From NCBI GenBank assembly GCA_031553435.1, contig JAVBLQ010000029.1:1-47236 (forward strand): a stretch of DNA of 47,236 bases, given 5' to 3'. Numbering within the stretch: position 1 is the first letter of the stretch; every line of letters starts with the position of its first letter. Both the position numbers and the translations under genes were made by a program. The notes beneath the pieces are model-generated. The model was not told where the DNA came from and did not search any database. It worked only from the letters and a program-made list of their open reading frames with translations. Shown in pieces: positions 7,493-15,986 of the stretch. The stretch is from JAVBLQ01 sp031553435 (GTDB lineage Bacteria; Bacteroidota; Bacteroidia; Bacteroidales; Azobacteroidaceae).

Positions 7493-8455
7493 ATGAATAA
7501 GATTCTATTTTTTTCAATCTGTTTTTTGATATTGTCAACATCTGTTTTCTCACAACAAATCCTCCAAAAAGACACAATTATTGTAGCGCGTGACGGAAGT
7601 GGAGATTTCCGGAATGTACAGGAGGCCATTTATGCCATCCGGGATTTCAGACCTACGCATACCGTTGTTTATATAAAAAAAGGCATATACAAGGAAAAAT
7701 TGGTTTTACCGACATGGAAAACTGGAATAACATTTATCGGTGAAGACCGTGATCAAACAGTTATCACATATGATGATCATGCAAATATCAATAAAATGGG
7801 CACTTTCAAAACTTATTCCTTTCTATTATCAGGCAATGATATTACTGTAGAAAATCTAACTATAGAAAACTCTGCACCACAGTTGGGACAAGCTGTTGCC
7901 ATTCATATTGAAGGCGATAGAGTAATATTCCGTAATTGCCATTTCCTTGGAAATCAAGACACAATTTTTACCGGAAGAGAAAATAGCCGGCAATATTTCG
8001 AAAATTGTTATATTGAAGGGACTACGGATTTCATTTTTGGTCCGGCTATTGCCTGGTTCGAAAATTGCACCATTCATTGCAAAAGAAACTCATATATTAC
8101 AGCCGCCTCTACTCCGCAAAACCAAAAATACGGATATATTTTCAATCATTGTAAAATTACATTGGATAAAAATGTCGATTCCATGTATCTTGGAAGACCC
8201 TGGAGAGCTTATGCAATGACATTGTTCATGAATTGTGAAATGCCCAAAGGAATCAATCCTAAAGGCTGGCACAATTGGAGTAAAGCCGAAAACGAGCAAA
8301 CTGCCCGCTACATGGAATACAATAATTCAGGTGAAGGTGCAAAAACAACCGATAGAGTAAGCTGGTCAAAAATTCTTACAAAGAAACAAGCGGAAGAATA
8401 CACTTTACAAAATGTAATGAAAGGAAGCGATAATTGGTATCCTTTAAAGAATTGA
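7493..8455 (+). CDS. Secreted pectinesterase (carbohydrate esterase family 8)
   Basis: The enzyme removes methyl esters from homogalacturonan pectin outside the cytoplasm. The 320-residue protein has a signal peptide (about 1-20, ending SVFSQ) and then a right-handed beta-helix. Family motifs are GQAVA at 132-136, QDT at 155-157 (first catalytic Asp 156), TTDFIFG at 177-183 (second catalytic Asp 179) and LGRPWR at 233-238 (Arg 236, Trp 237). All catalytic residues are present. No pectate lyase, SusCD pair or regulator is adjacent, so it is not in an obvious polysaccharide utilisation locus here. It has its own promoter, diverging from the exporter operon. Confidence 0.93.
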   Translation: MNKILFFSICFLILSTSVFSQQILQKDTIIVARDGSGDFRNVQEAIYAIRDFRPTHTVVYIKKGIYKEKLVLPTWKTGITFIGEDRDQTVITYDDHANINKMGTFKTYSFLLSGNDITVENLTIENSAPQLGQAVAIHIEGDRVIFRNCHFLGNQDTIFTGRENSRQYFENCYIEGTTDFIFGPAIAWFENCTIHCKRNSYITAASTPQNQKYGYIFNHCKITLDKNVDSMYLGRPWRAYAMTLFMNCEMPKGINPKGWHNWSKAENEQTARYMEYNNSGEGAKTTDRVSWSKILTKKQAEEYTLQNVMKGSDNWYPLKN

Positions 8456-8521
8456 TAATTGACAAATGATAATTAACAACGAAGAATTTGCAAAAATTGC
8501 GTTTCTTCATTGTCAATTATC
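8454..8521. terminator. Inverted repeat after the pectinesterase gene
   Basis: GATAATTGACAA at 8454-8465 is perfectly complementary to 8510-8521. Inside it, GAAGAA near 8481 can pair with TTCTTC near 8503. It starts within the last bases of the pectinesterase gene and probably ends its transcript, although a classical T-tract is weak. Confidence 0.5.
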
Positions 8522-8698
8522 TATTTTTGTGGCTTCATTCAAAAATTTAACAATTCTAGTTAACAAATACAAATTTAAATAACACCATAAAAATCAACAA
8601 GTTATAAATTTCAAAGCTTTTTTAATAAAAAAAACATGCCAAAAACATATTATATAACATATTTTTTTATTTGGTAAATAGTAAAAAAAGCTTGATTT

Positions 8699-8803
8699 TT
8701 GTACTCGAAACCTAAAACAATCTTTTTGCCTTAAGAACTAGTACCTAATTAAACCAAAGGATAAAAGAGGCTTTTTCTCACAAGGAGCCTCTTTTATTTT
8801 TAT
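8699..8803 (+). ncRNA. Candidate small RNA with its own promoter and terminator
   Basis: A TTG at 8699-8701, a 19-base spacer and TCTTTTTG at 8721-8728 resemble a Bacteroidetes promoter with one mismatch in the -7 element. About 30 bases later comes a strong intrinsic terminator (8761-8803). The predicted transcript is about 65-70 nt and contains no convincing reading frame. A second TATTTTTG at 8522-8529 could instead start a longer RNA of about 270 nt. This is inference from signals only; the family is unknown. Confidence 0.35.
8761..8803 (+). terminator. Strong intrinsic terminator
   Basis: A perfect 12-bp stem (8761-8772 with 8786-8797) encloses a 13-base loop and is followed by ATTTTTATT on the plus strand. 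It lies more than 300 bases beyond the pectinesterase stop with no gene between. Confidence 0.85.
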
Positions 8804-9000
8804 TGTCATTGAAACAATAAATTTCAGCTTTGTAACTAAAACGAATAAGATGAGTTTTTGTTGCAGAAATTTGTTTAAAATTAGTCAATAAAACCACAAA
8901 TATTTTTTAAGAACTGTTTCTGTTTGAAAATTTAAACAGTCTTTTATTCTTTCTTTGGAGATTACAAGTCAAGTCTGCAATGACAATGCTATCGATAAGA
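8804..9000. other. Gene-free tail of the 8456-9000 interval
   Basis: I see no reading frame of note here. The only structure is ACTGTTT near 8917 pairing with AAACAGT near 8933, next to the word TTTGAAAATTTAAACAGT, which recurs near 41195. It may end transcription of the minus-strand ABC-F gene. Confidence 0.4.
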
Positions 9001-10635
9001 TTATTTTTTCTCCAACTCTCTCAAATTCTCCATCTTCTTTTTTTGCAGAAAGCCGTAGATATCTTCCAGGTGTTCGGTTACTTTTTGATTGCCAAATTCA
9101 TAAACTTTAGTGACCAATCCGTCTAAAAAGTCACGATCATGGGAAACAACAATCAATGTTCCGTCAAAATCTCTCAAAGCATTTTTCAGAATGTCTTTGG
9201 TTTTCATATCCAGGTGATTGGTAGGCTCATCCAATATCAAAAGGTTGACAGGTTCAAGCAATAGTTTGATCATTGCCAAACGGGTACGTTCGCCTCCGGA
9301 AAGAATTTTGACTTTTTTCTCCGATTCTTCACGCCCAAACATAAAAGCGCCGAGGATATCACGTATTTTTGTTCGGATATCTCCCACAGCAATATCATCA
9401 ATTGTTTGAAAAACAGTCAGATTTTCGTCCAACAAGGAAGCCTGGTTTTGAGCAAAATAACCGATCATTACATTGTGTCCGATGGTAAGTTCGCCGTCGA
9501 AACCGATTTCTTTCATGATACATTTTACCAATGTGGATTTTCCTTCTCCGTTTTTTCCTACAAAAGCGATTTTATCACCTCTTTCGATGGTTAGATTAGC
9601 ATTTTTGAAAACAGTATGATCGCCGTATTTTTTGGAAACATTATCAATCATAACAGGATAAGAACCGGAACGCGGTGATGGCGGAAATTTTAACCGTAAT
9701 GCAGATGTATCTTCTTCATCGACTTCAATAATTTCCAATTTTTCAAGCATTTTTACCCGTGATTGCACTTGCAGGGTTTTGGAATATGTACCTTTGAAAC
9801 GTTCGATGAATTCAGTAGTTTCCGCAATCATTTTTTGCTGGTCTTCAAATGCTTTTTGTTGTTGTTCGCGACGTTCTTTCCTGAGTTCCAGATATTTTGA
9901 ATAGTTGACTTTATAATCATAAATCCGCCCCATTGTTACTTCAATAGTACGGGTAGTAATGTTATCTACAAAGGCGCGGTCGTGGGAAATCACCACAACA
10001 GCTTTGGCTGAATTGATCAGATAATCTTCCAGCCATTGAATAGATTCGATATCCAGGTGATTGGTTGGCTCGTCCAGCAAAAGCACATCCGGATTGCGAA
10101 GCAGAAGTTTTGCCAACTCGATACGCATGCGCCATCCTCCGCTGAAATCACTGGTCTGACGGTTGAAATCATCACGCTGAAAACCTAATCCGAGTAAAGT
10201 TTTCTCAACAGCTTCGGCATAATTGGTAGCATCGATTGAATAATATTTTTCACTTAAAGACGAAACTTTTTCAATCAATTCGTAATAGCTTTCCGAATCA
10301 TAATCAGTCCGTTCCGATAGTTCTTTATTGATGGCTTCGATTTCTTTCTCCATTTCAAATAAATGAGAAAAAGCCATGGATGTTTCTTCAAACACGGTTC
10401 GCCCGTCTTCCGTCAATAAATGTTGGGGCAAATATGCAATGACTGTATCTTTGGGCGCCGATACTTTTCCTTTGGAAGGCGTACGGGCTCCGGCCAGGAT
10501 TTTAAGTAAAGTCGATTTTCCGGCACCGTTTTTACCCATCAATGCGATCCTGTCTTTCTCATTAATAACAAAAGAAATATCTGAAAATAAAGTTGTTCCG
10601 CCGAATTCGACGGTGAGAGCATCTATTGAAACCAT
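9001..10635 (-). CDS. ABC-F family ATPase (ribosome-associated type)
   Basis: This 544-residue soluble protein carries two ABC ATPase domains and no membrane segment, which defines the ABC-F translation factors. The first domain has Walker A GKNGAGKST at 34-42, signature FSGGWRMR and Walker B LLLDEPTNHLD. The second has GKNGEGKST, LSGGERTRL and LILDEPTNHLD. The interdomain linker is Arg/Lys/Glu-rich and helical. Members act on stalled or initiating ribosomes; some give antibiotic resistance, and sequence alone does not decide which. The ATG at 10635 is preferred over the open frame to 10659 because a TACCTTTG promoter element at 10657-10664 would otherwise lie inside the gene. Confidence 0.92.
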   Translation of the reverse strand: MVSIDALTVEFGGTTLFSDISFVINEKDRIALMGKNGAGKSTLLKILAGARTPSKGKVSAPKDTVIAYLPQHLLTEDGRTVFEETSMAFSHLFEMEKEIEAINKELSERTDYDSESYYELIEKVSSLSEKYYSIDATNYAEAVEKTLLGLGFQRDDFNRQTSDFSGGWRMRIELAKLLLRNPDVLLLDEPTNHLDIESIQWLEDYLINSAKAVVVISHDRAFVDNITTRTIEVTMGRIYDYKVNYSKYLELRKERREQQQKAFEDQQKMIAETTEFIERFKGTYSKTLQVQSRVKMLEKLEIIEVDEEDTSALRLKFPPSPRSGSYPVMIDNVSKKYGDHTVFKNANLTIERGDKIAFVGKNGEGKSTLVKCIMKEIGFDGELTIGHNVMIGYFAQNQASLLDENLTVFQTIDDIAVGDIRTKIRDILGAFMFGREESEKKVKILSGGERTRLAMIKLLLEPVNLLILDEPTNHLDMKTKDILKNALRDFDGTLIVVSHDRDFLDGLVTKVYEFGNQKVTEHLEDIYGFLQKKKMENLRELEKK

Positions 10636-10656
10636 AAAAAATAAAAATTGGAGCGG

Positions 10657-10664
10657 CAAAGGTA
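10657..10664 (-). promoter_or_regulatory. -7 element (TACCTTTG) for the ABC-F gene
   Basis: On the minus strand 10664-10657 reads TACCTTTG, 21 bases before the chosen start at 10635. No clear -33 TTG is visible. It separates the ABC-F gene from the glycan cluster upstream. Confidence 0.55.
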
Positions 10665-10668
10665 GTTC

Positions 10669-11649
10669 TTATTTTTGAAATAAAAGAAGGAGATATCTGA
10701 GGAAGTGTTTAGTAGCTTTTCCGACAGGAAAATAGATTTTTGTGTATTTTTTATAGTAATTGCATATGACGAACCAACGACTCCATATATAGGCTACAAA
10801 ACAGTTTTGGTTATATACTTTGCATTTTTTATTAGCTATGACCAACTGTTTATACCAATTTTTAACAGACTTAAAATCAATTGACAGTGCTCTATTTTCT
10901 TTTCCTAAAAAATATAGTTTGAAAGAGGCCTGATGGGCTTTTAACTCATTTTCATCGGGAGATAATCCCAGAAATTTTAATTCATGTCTGATAATTTTTT
11001 CTTTGATGGAAATTTGTGTCGAATTTTCAGTTTGAGAAATATTTGTGGAATGCCAGCGGTATTTGAATAAAAATTCCGGGATATTGGCTATTTGTGTCTT
11101 CCGGGAAAGTCTGCACCAAAGATCATAATCTTCTGCATGAGGATATTGGGTGGAATAAAATTCTTCTTTCAACAATTCCGTTTTCATCATTACTGTTGGG
11201 TGTACGAACGGTACGGAGAATAGAAGATGTATTTTCAGATCAGCATTTTGAGTGAAATTTTTGATTCTTCCGGTTTCTTCTCCTTTTTCATTAATCACTT
11301 TTGCCCAGGTTCCGCATAAACCAACAGAGGGATTGGATTCCATGAATCGATATTGTTTTTCCAGGCGGTCAGGCATGGAAATATCGTCGGCATCCATCCT
11401 GGCAATGTATTTTCCTTTACAAAGTTGGATTCCTTTGTTTAAAGTTTCAATCAGTTTCAGATTGGTTTCATTTTTCACATAAACAATCCGTTTATCATCG
11501 AATGAACAGATAATTTCTTCACTATGATCGGTAGAACCATCATTAATAATAATCAGTTCAAAGTTTTTGAAACTTTGGTTGAGTATGCTTTCAATGGCTT
11601 CACGAAGAAACTCTTGTGCATTGTAAACCGGCAATAAAACGGAGATCAT
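10669..11649 (-). CDS. Glycosyltransferase family 2
   Basis: This 326-residue GT-A-fold glycosyltransferase is likely cytoplasmic and membrane-associated, adding a sugar to a lipid-linked glycan. The N-terminal ISVLLPVYNAQEFLREAIES and IIINDGSTD (about 34-41) form the nucleotide-binding part. DADD at about 86-89 is the metal-binding DXD-type motif. YPHAEDYDLWCRLS in the middle holds the likely catalytic acid. The C-terminal 90 residues are basic. It overlaps the upstream methyltransferase by four bases and is the last gene of the minus-strand glycan operon. Donor and acceptor sugars cannot be read. Confidence 0.9.
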   Translation of the reverse strand: MISVLLPVYNAQEFLREAIESILNQSFKNFELIIINDGSTDHSEEIICSFDDKRIVYVKNETNLKLIETLNKGIQLCKGKYIARMDADDISMPDRLEKQYRFMESNPSVGLCGTWAKVINEKGEETGRIKNFTQNADLKIHLLFSVPFVHPTVMMKTELLKEEFYSTQYPHAEDYDLWCRLSRKTQIANIPEFLFKYRWHSTNISQTENSTQISIKEKIIRHELKFLGLSPDENELKAHQASFKLYFLGKENRALSIDFKSVKNWYKQLVIANKKCKVYNQNCFVAYIWSRWFVICNYYKKYTKIYFPVGKATKHFLRYLLLLFQK

Positions 11650-12440
11650 TGTCGAAGTGTTGTATTTCTCGTGAACTTATGATCTACTACCCAGCTCGAT
11701 TTTTCATCATTCAAGCCTTTGTAAATGAATACCATGTTGTGATAAAAGTGCATGGAAACAATATGCTTGTCAAAATAAGTCGGATTGTAGCTATCTCTGA
11801 CAAATTCAACATGATTCAAACAATCGGTAAGGCTTTTAAAATAACTTAATGAGTTTGAGGGATTATTCAGATCTTCACTATCGCCGCCAAACGGTTTCCA
11901 ATAAGAGGTCTGGGTATCTTCAACGATATATATTCCTCCGGTTTTTAATTTGGGAAATAAGATATTAAATGTTTTGATAACATGCTCGTTGATATGGCTT
12001 CCATCATCAATAATGACATCAATTTCTCCGATTTCATTCACAACCTGGTTCAAAAATTCTTCATCCACCTGGCTACCTTTGAATATTTTTATTCTTTTTT
12101 CCTGTAAAAATGATTTATCGTAAATATCGATTGCAAAAATATTAGCAAGAGGAAAATATTTTTTCCACATTCTTAAAGAGGCGGCTCCGCTTTTGGGATT
12201 ATCATACCCTCCTACTCCTATTTCCAACAAGTTGATTTTTTTATTCTTATATTTTTTTAAATGAGTTATATAGTGAGTAATATAGTTGTGATCTTCAATT
12301 TTATCGGTTTTGCAAATACGTGCAATTTCCTTCAGGTTGTTTCCGTGTCCGAACAGTTTTATATTCCTGGAAATCCTGAGCACATGTTTCAATTGATTTT
12401 CACTGAGTGTTTTTCTAAGGTATTGTTCAAGTTTATTCAT
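11646..12440 (-). CDS. MycE/TylE-like sugar O-methyltransferase
   Basis: This 264-residue class I SAM-dependent methyltransferase resembles the macrolide-sugar O-methyltransferases MycE and TylE rather than small generic methyltransferases. Supporting motifs are DKIEDHNYITHY (about 46-57), the SAM-binding LLEIGVGGY at 71-79, ASLRMWKKYFP, AIDIYDKS, IDDGSHINEH (144-153; Asp145 and Asp146 are likely metal ligands by analogy) and EDTQTSYW (174-181). Within a cluster of glycosyltransferases it probably methylates a hydroxyl of one glycan sugar. It overlaps genes on both sides by four bases, consistent with a tight operon. The exact sugar is unknown. Confidence 0.82.
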   Translation of the reverse strand: MNKLEQYLRKTLSENQLKHVLRISRNIKLFGHGNNLKEIARICKTDKIEDHNYITHYITHLKKYKNKKINLLEIGVGGYDNPKSGAASLRMWKKYFPLANIFAIDIYDKSFLQEKRIKIFKGSQVDEEFLNQVVNEIGEIDVIIDDGSHINEHVIKTFNILFPKLKTGGIYIVEDTQTSYWKPFGGDSEDLNNPSNSLSYFKSLTDCLNHVEFVRDSYNPTYFDKHIVSMHFYHNMVFIYKGLNDEKSSWVVDHKFTRNTTLRQ

Positions 12441-13366
12441 TGTGTTTTCAAATATGTTTTGTATCGTTTGTGTGTGTCTTTTATAACTCTATATTTTATA
12501 ACCCAATAATCTTTTTTTGGTTTATTATTTATCAAAGAAAAAAAGAGTATAGCCGGAAACAATTTAGACAAATGTAAATAATAAATGAATGTTGTAGCTG
12601 CGTTCCCTTTGACTTTCGAAAAATAAATAAACATGCTGTACCAACGTTCTTTATATGACCATTTTTTGAGTTCTTCCGTTCTACTTTCGCCTGAAGCGCC
12701 TTCCAAATGTATTATCTTCGCATCCGGAACAGAAACAATCTGATAACCTTTCCGGCGTATGCGATCACATAATTCTACTTCTTCGTAATACATGAAAAAA
12801 TCGGGATCAAAGCCACCAGCTTCATCAAAAAGCTGTTTGAAGATCATGAAATCTGCCCCGATAATCACTTTTGTTTGCAAAGGAATTCCCTGATTATTGA
12901 AGCCGAGTTTTCTTTTTTTATTGAATATAATATATAGTTCACGGGTATAAAAATCAAGATCATAATATGATGGACCCGGTTTCATTTCTTTAGTGAATAG
13001 ATTACCGCCACAAACTCCTGTCTCAGGATGAGCGATCACATAATCATACAATATTTTAACGGCATTATTAATCAGTATTGTATCCGGATTGAGCAAAAAC
13101 AGATATTCTCCCCCGGCATGTTTGGCTGCTAAATTATTGGCTCTTCCGAAACCCAAATTTTCTTGGGATGATATTAGTGCAATATCCGGAAAATATTGTC
13201 TGATTTTATTGGACGAATCATCCGGTGAACTATTATCTACAACAATGATTTCATAGTTTACATCTTGTGTTTTTTCCCTGATAGACAAAAGACAATCATA
13301 CAATACATCGAATGAATTATAATTCACAATGATTATACTGACTTGTATATGGGCGGATTCATTCAT
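12437..13366 (-). CDS. Glycosyltransferase family 2, rhamnosyltransferase-like
   Basis: This 309-residue GT2 protein resembles WbbL/RfbN-type rhamnosyltransferases. It has SIIIVNYNSFDVL near the N-terminus, VVDNSSPD at about 42-49, NLGFGRANN at about 70-78 and NPDT at 93-96 in place of a strict DXD. YYEEVELCDRIRRKGY in the middle gives the ED-type catalytic segment. A basic, hydrophobic C-terminal tail suggests membrane association. It overlaps the LicD gene by eight bases and the methyltransferase gene by four. Rhamnose as donor is suggested by family similarity only; no dTDP-rhamnose genes are in the window. Confidence 0.88.
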   Translation of the reverse strand: MNESAHIQVSIIIVNYNSFDVLYDCLLSIREKTQDVNYEIIVVDNSSPDDSSNKIRQYFPDIALISSQENLGFGRANNLAAKHAGGEYLFLLNPDTILINNAVKILYDYVIAHPETGVCGGNLFTKEMKPGPSYYDLDFYTRELYIIFNKKRKLGFNNQGIPLQTKVIIGADFMIFKQLFDEAGGFDPDFFMYYEEVELCDRIRRKGYQIVSVPDAKIIHLEGASGESRTEELKKWSYKERWYSMFIYFSKVKGNAATTFIYYLHLSKLFPAILFFSLINNKPKKDYWVIKYRVIKDTHKRYKTYLKTQ

Positions 13367-14183
13367 CGTAAAAAATAACTTGATTGAAGTGTGTTGGTCG
13401 TTGTTCTACAGGCAGATATTTGGTATAAGTCCCGTATTGTCTTTTCAAATATTTTTCAGGATCATTGGGTGCGGCATATTTTTTTCCTTCGAATACGATT
13501 TTTCCTGTGGGCAATATATAGTCTTGATTATGAACAGGAGAGTTTCCAATGCCATAACCATACATGATGTGTTCCGGCTTTGTTATAAAACAAATCAAAC
13601 GAGCCAAATAGAGTAAAATTGTCGCTAAAGGCCACATCAATAAAGCAACCGAATACTCATAAAAATATTGAAGAGAGTGAAAAGGCCGGCCCCTTTTAAT
13701 TCTGCGATAGGCTCTTCCGTAAAAAAAATCAACAATGTTTTTAACCGGTTTATATGTATATTCCTGAGGTACGATATCGATGAATATTCCTTTTTGTTTA
13801 TATCTTTTGGCAACTTCATCGTGTTCAACGATTTCTGATTTTTTATCTCTTACTTTGGAAAATAATAAATTATAACGCCATTCGTTTGGAGTTTGAACAG
13901 ACAGGTTTTCAGGCAATTCTTTTTTGAGTATTTTGAGCAGTTTTTTGTAATCTTTGCGCATTAATTCGATATCCAGATCATCGTCCCAAGGGATGAAGCC
14001 ATCATGTAAAACTGCACCCAACAGAGTTCCGCCACTCAGCCAGTATGTTATTTCATGTTTTTTGCAAATATCATCTACTATATCCAGAATATACAACATC
14101 CTCAACTGAATTTTTCTTAATTCAGTTCCAGGGGCATTATATATGGACAAATCTTCCATATCATTTATCTTATTATTTTCCAT
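13359..14183 (-). CDS. LicD-family phosphotransferase
   Basis: This protein of up to 274 residues belongs to the LicD/fukutin-related nucleotidyltransferase-fold family. LicD members transfer phosphocholine or similar phospho-substituents from a CDP donor onto cell-surface sugars. The hallmark motif is at about 51-71: SGGTLLGAVLHDGFIPWDDD, giving the metal-binding acidic cluster. HNQDYILPTGKIVFEGKKY and the PxxPEKYLKRQYG motif near the C-terminus are also typical. A second ATG at 14159 is an alternative start; the one at 14183 overlaps the upstream gene by 11 bases. No choline kinase or cytidylyltransferase is in the window, so the donor is unknown. Confidence 0.87.
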   Translation of the reverse strand: MENNKINDMEDLSIYNAPGTELRKIQLRMLYILDIVDDICKKHEITYWLSGGTLLGAVLHDGFIPWDDDLDIELMRKDYKKLLKILKKELPENLSVQTPNEWRYNLLFSKVRDKKSEIVEHDEVAKRYKQKGIFIDIVPQEYTYKPVKNIVDFFYGRAYRRIKRGRPFHSLQYFYEYSVALLMWPLATILLYLARLICFITKPEHIMYGYGIGNSPVHNQDYILPTGKIVFEGKKYAAPNDPEKYLKRQYGTYTKYLPVEQRPTHFNQVIFYDE

Positions 14184-15075
14184 GTAATAGAAGTTTAGAT
14201 AATTTTATCCTGATTTGTTTTTTCAGAAAATAATATTGAATCCAACAAAAATCTATCATTGAAAATTGTACAGGCATATGATCAGGAAATATTTTTTTCA
14301 ATTGTTTTGTACTGATAATTCCGGTTCCGCCAAGATAACCCAGTAAGGGTCGTTTGTATGAATAATTTTTTTTATCTATTTGAAATTGCTGATAAAGATA
14401 TATTTTTTCTTTGATTAAAACAGAAACATCGTTCAGACAATCCTGAGTAATTTGTAAATCATTGATCCCAATGTTTATCAGGCATTGAGCAGTATATATA
14501 AATTTGTATTGTTTAATCGCTCTGATATAAAATTCAACATCTACAAGCCAAATCAAATCAGGATTGAAAAATAAATCTTTGTGATTCCTGAAAATGCAGG
14601 TACTGGGGCCTCTGAGAATATTGCCTTTGAAGAGAAACTCAGGTTCTTCAGCTATTTTCCTGGCGACGGAAGGAGTTATAATTCTGGGTTTATCGATTTG
14701 ATCGCCTTTTACATTCCTGCATGCAGAAAAAGCGATATCGACATCCGGATTTTCATCCAACAAACGAACAAAAGCAGCTAAGCTTTCAGTATCTGCAAAC
14801 CAATCGTCCTGATGCAAAATTTTAATATATTCTCCCTCTGCTTTACGGATACATTCATTCCAATTTTCGGGAGAACCTAGGTTTTGAGGATTTTTGAAAT
14901 ATCTGATCCGTTTGTCGGTATACGATTGTACTTTTTTCATTACAGCATCATCCGAAGAATCATCTGTAATGATAATTTCAAAATCCGGATAATCCTGTTC
15001 CAATGCCGAACAAATGCATCGATTCAATAAATCGATATGTTTATAGGCCGGAATACAGATACTTACCTTTTTCAT
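14173..15075 (-). CDS. Glycosyltransferase family 2
   Basis: This 300-residue GT2 enzyme opens with KKVSICIPAYKHIDLLNRC, has IIITDDSSDDAV at about 34-45 and the acidic motif HQDDW at 88-92. After about residue 200 it becomes basic with an aromatic C-terminus (WIQYYFLKK), probably a membrane-proximal segment. It overlaps the LicD gene by 11 bases and follows the upstream glycosyltransferase by 38. Its role is to add one sugar of the surface glycan; the sugar is not predictable. Confidence 0.88.
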   Translation of the reverse strand: MKKVSICIPAYKHIDLLNRCICSALEQDYPDFEIIITDDSSDDAVMKKVQSYTDKRIRYFKNPQNLGSPENWNECIRKAEGEYIKILHQDDWFADTESLAAFVRLLDENPDVDIAFSACRNVKGDQIDKPRIITPSVARKIAEEPEFLFKGNILRGPSTCIFRNHKDLFFNPDLIWLVDVEFYIRAIKQYKFIYTAQCLINIGINDLQITQDCLNDVSVLIKEKIYLYQQFQIDKKNYSYKRPLLGYLGGTGIISTKQLKKIFPDHMPVQFSMIDFCWIQYYFLKKQIRIKLSKLLLHGK

Positions 15076-15113
15076 TTATAAGTAAATAATATTGGGTTGA
15101 ATGATGCTTAAAC

Positions 15114-15986
15114 TTATTTATCCTGCATTTTTTTGATGATCTGATCTATTATTGAATCATAATTCTGTACAGATCTCCAATAAGATCCGTTGGCACTATG
15201 AAACCAACAATCATCTATAAATTCGACATTGGAATCATTATCGTATCCCAATTCTTTCAAGCATATTCTTTTGAATTCAGGGAAAAATAATTTATTTCCG
15301 TCTGATTTGGAAAACAAACTCAGACAAAGAGAACTTCCCGTATCATAATAAATATCACCAATTTTACATGGCAAAAAATTTGCTTTTACCTGAGATATAA
15401 ATGAATATTCAAAAAAGGCCAAACCAGCCCACAAATACCACCGTTCGGCATCTCCGCGCTTATAGCCATAGAAATGTTGATCGCCTATTTTTTCCTTGAT
15501 ACTGATTTTTTTTGTCGGATATATATCATGATCTAAAAAAGCAAAATATTTAGCTTTTCTCGCAGAAACATAATGATAATAGAGCCAATTCAATGCTGCT
15601 CCATGAGAATAACTGACATATTTTTTATCTAAATAGCTGCTTTTGGGTAAACGAACATAGGCAACTTTTTCATTTCTGCAAAATTCTTCAATTTCCCGGG
15701 ATTTTTCCGGATTACTGGAATTATCGGCTATCAAATGAACATAATTTGTATCTGAAATCATCTTCTTAAATGAATAAATATGATGTTTCAGGACATGTAA
15801 ATTATTGAAAGCAACAGTTATTAAATCTATTTGTTCATTTCCTTCAGGCAAACTGTTTGTATCGCAATTGAAATGAAAACACTGATCAAAAGGAACTTTC
15901 AATATTTTATTGACCAGCGAATATATATAAGATAAACGCAATTTTCGAATGAATGTAGGATGTGGGTCACTCGGTCTAAGCTTCAT
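15114..15986 (-). CDS. Glycosyltransferase-like protein, divergent GT-A fold
   Basis: This 290-residue protein is a divergent glycosyltransferase-family-2-like protein. DLITVAFNNLHVLKHHIYSF (about 54-73) resembles the usual N-terminal strand and helix, LIADNSSNPEKS (85-96) matches the usual DNSS loop, and LDHDIYP at 151-157 is a plausible DXD motif. DDCWFHSANGSYW near the C-terminus is unusual. It overlaps the flippase gene by four bases, so it belongs to the same operon. A transferase role is supported by context and motifs, but I am less sure of it than of the neighbours. Confidence 0.72.
   Translation of the reverse strand: MKLRPSDPHPTFIRKLRLSYIYSLVNKILKVPFDQCFHFNCDTNSLPEGNEQIDLITVAFNNLHVLKHHIYSFKKMISDTNYVHLIADNSSNPEKSREIEEFCRNEKVAYVRLPKSSYLDKKYVSYSHGAALNWLYYHYVSARKAKYFAFLDHDIYPTKKISIKEKIGDQHFYGYKRGDAERWYLWAGLAFFEYSFISQVKANFLPCKIGDIYYDTGSSLCLSLFSKSDGNKLFFPEFKRICLKELGYDNDSNVEFIDDCWFHSANGSYWRSVQNYDSIIDQIIKKMQDK

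Noticed and set aside
9001..10635. ABC-F ATPase as the missing ATPase of the exporter
   Set aside because: Both ATPase domains are fused in a soluble protein with the ABC-F linker; such proteins act on ribosomes, and the gene has its own promoter away from the exporter operon.
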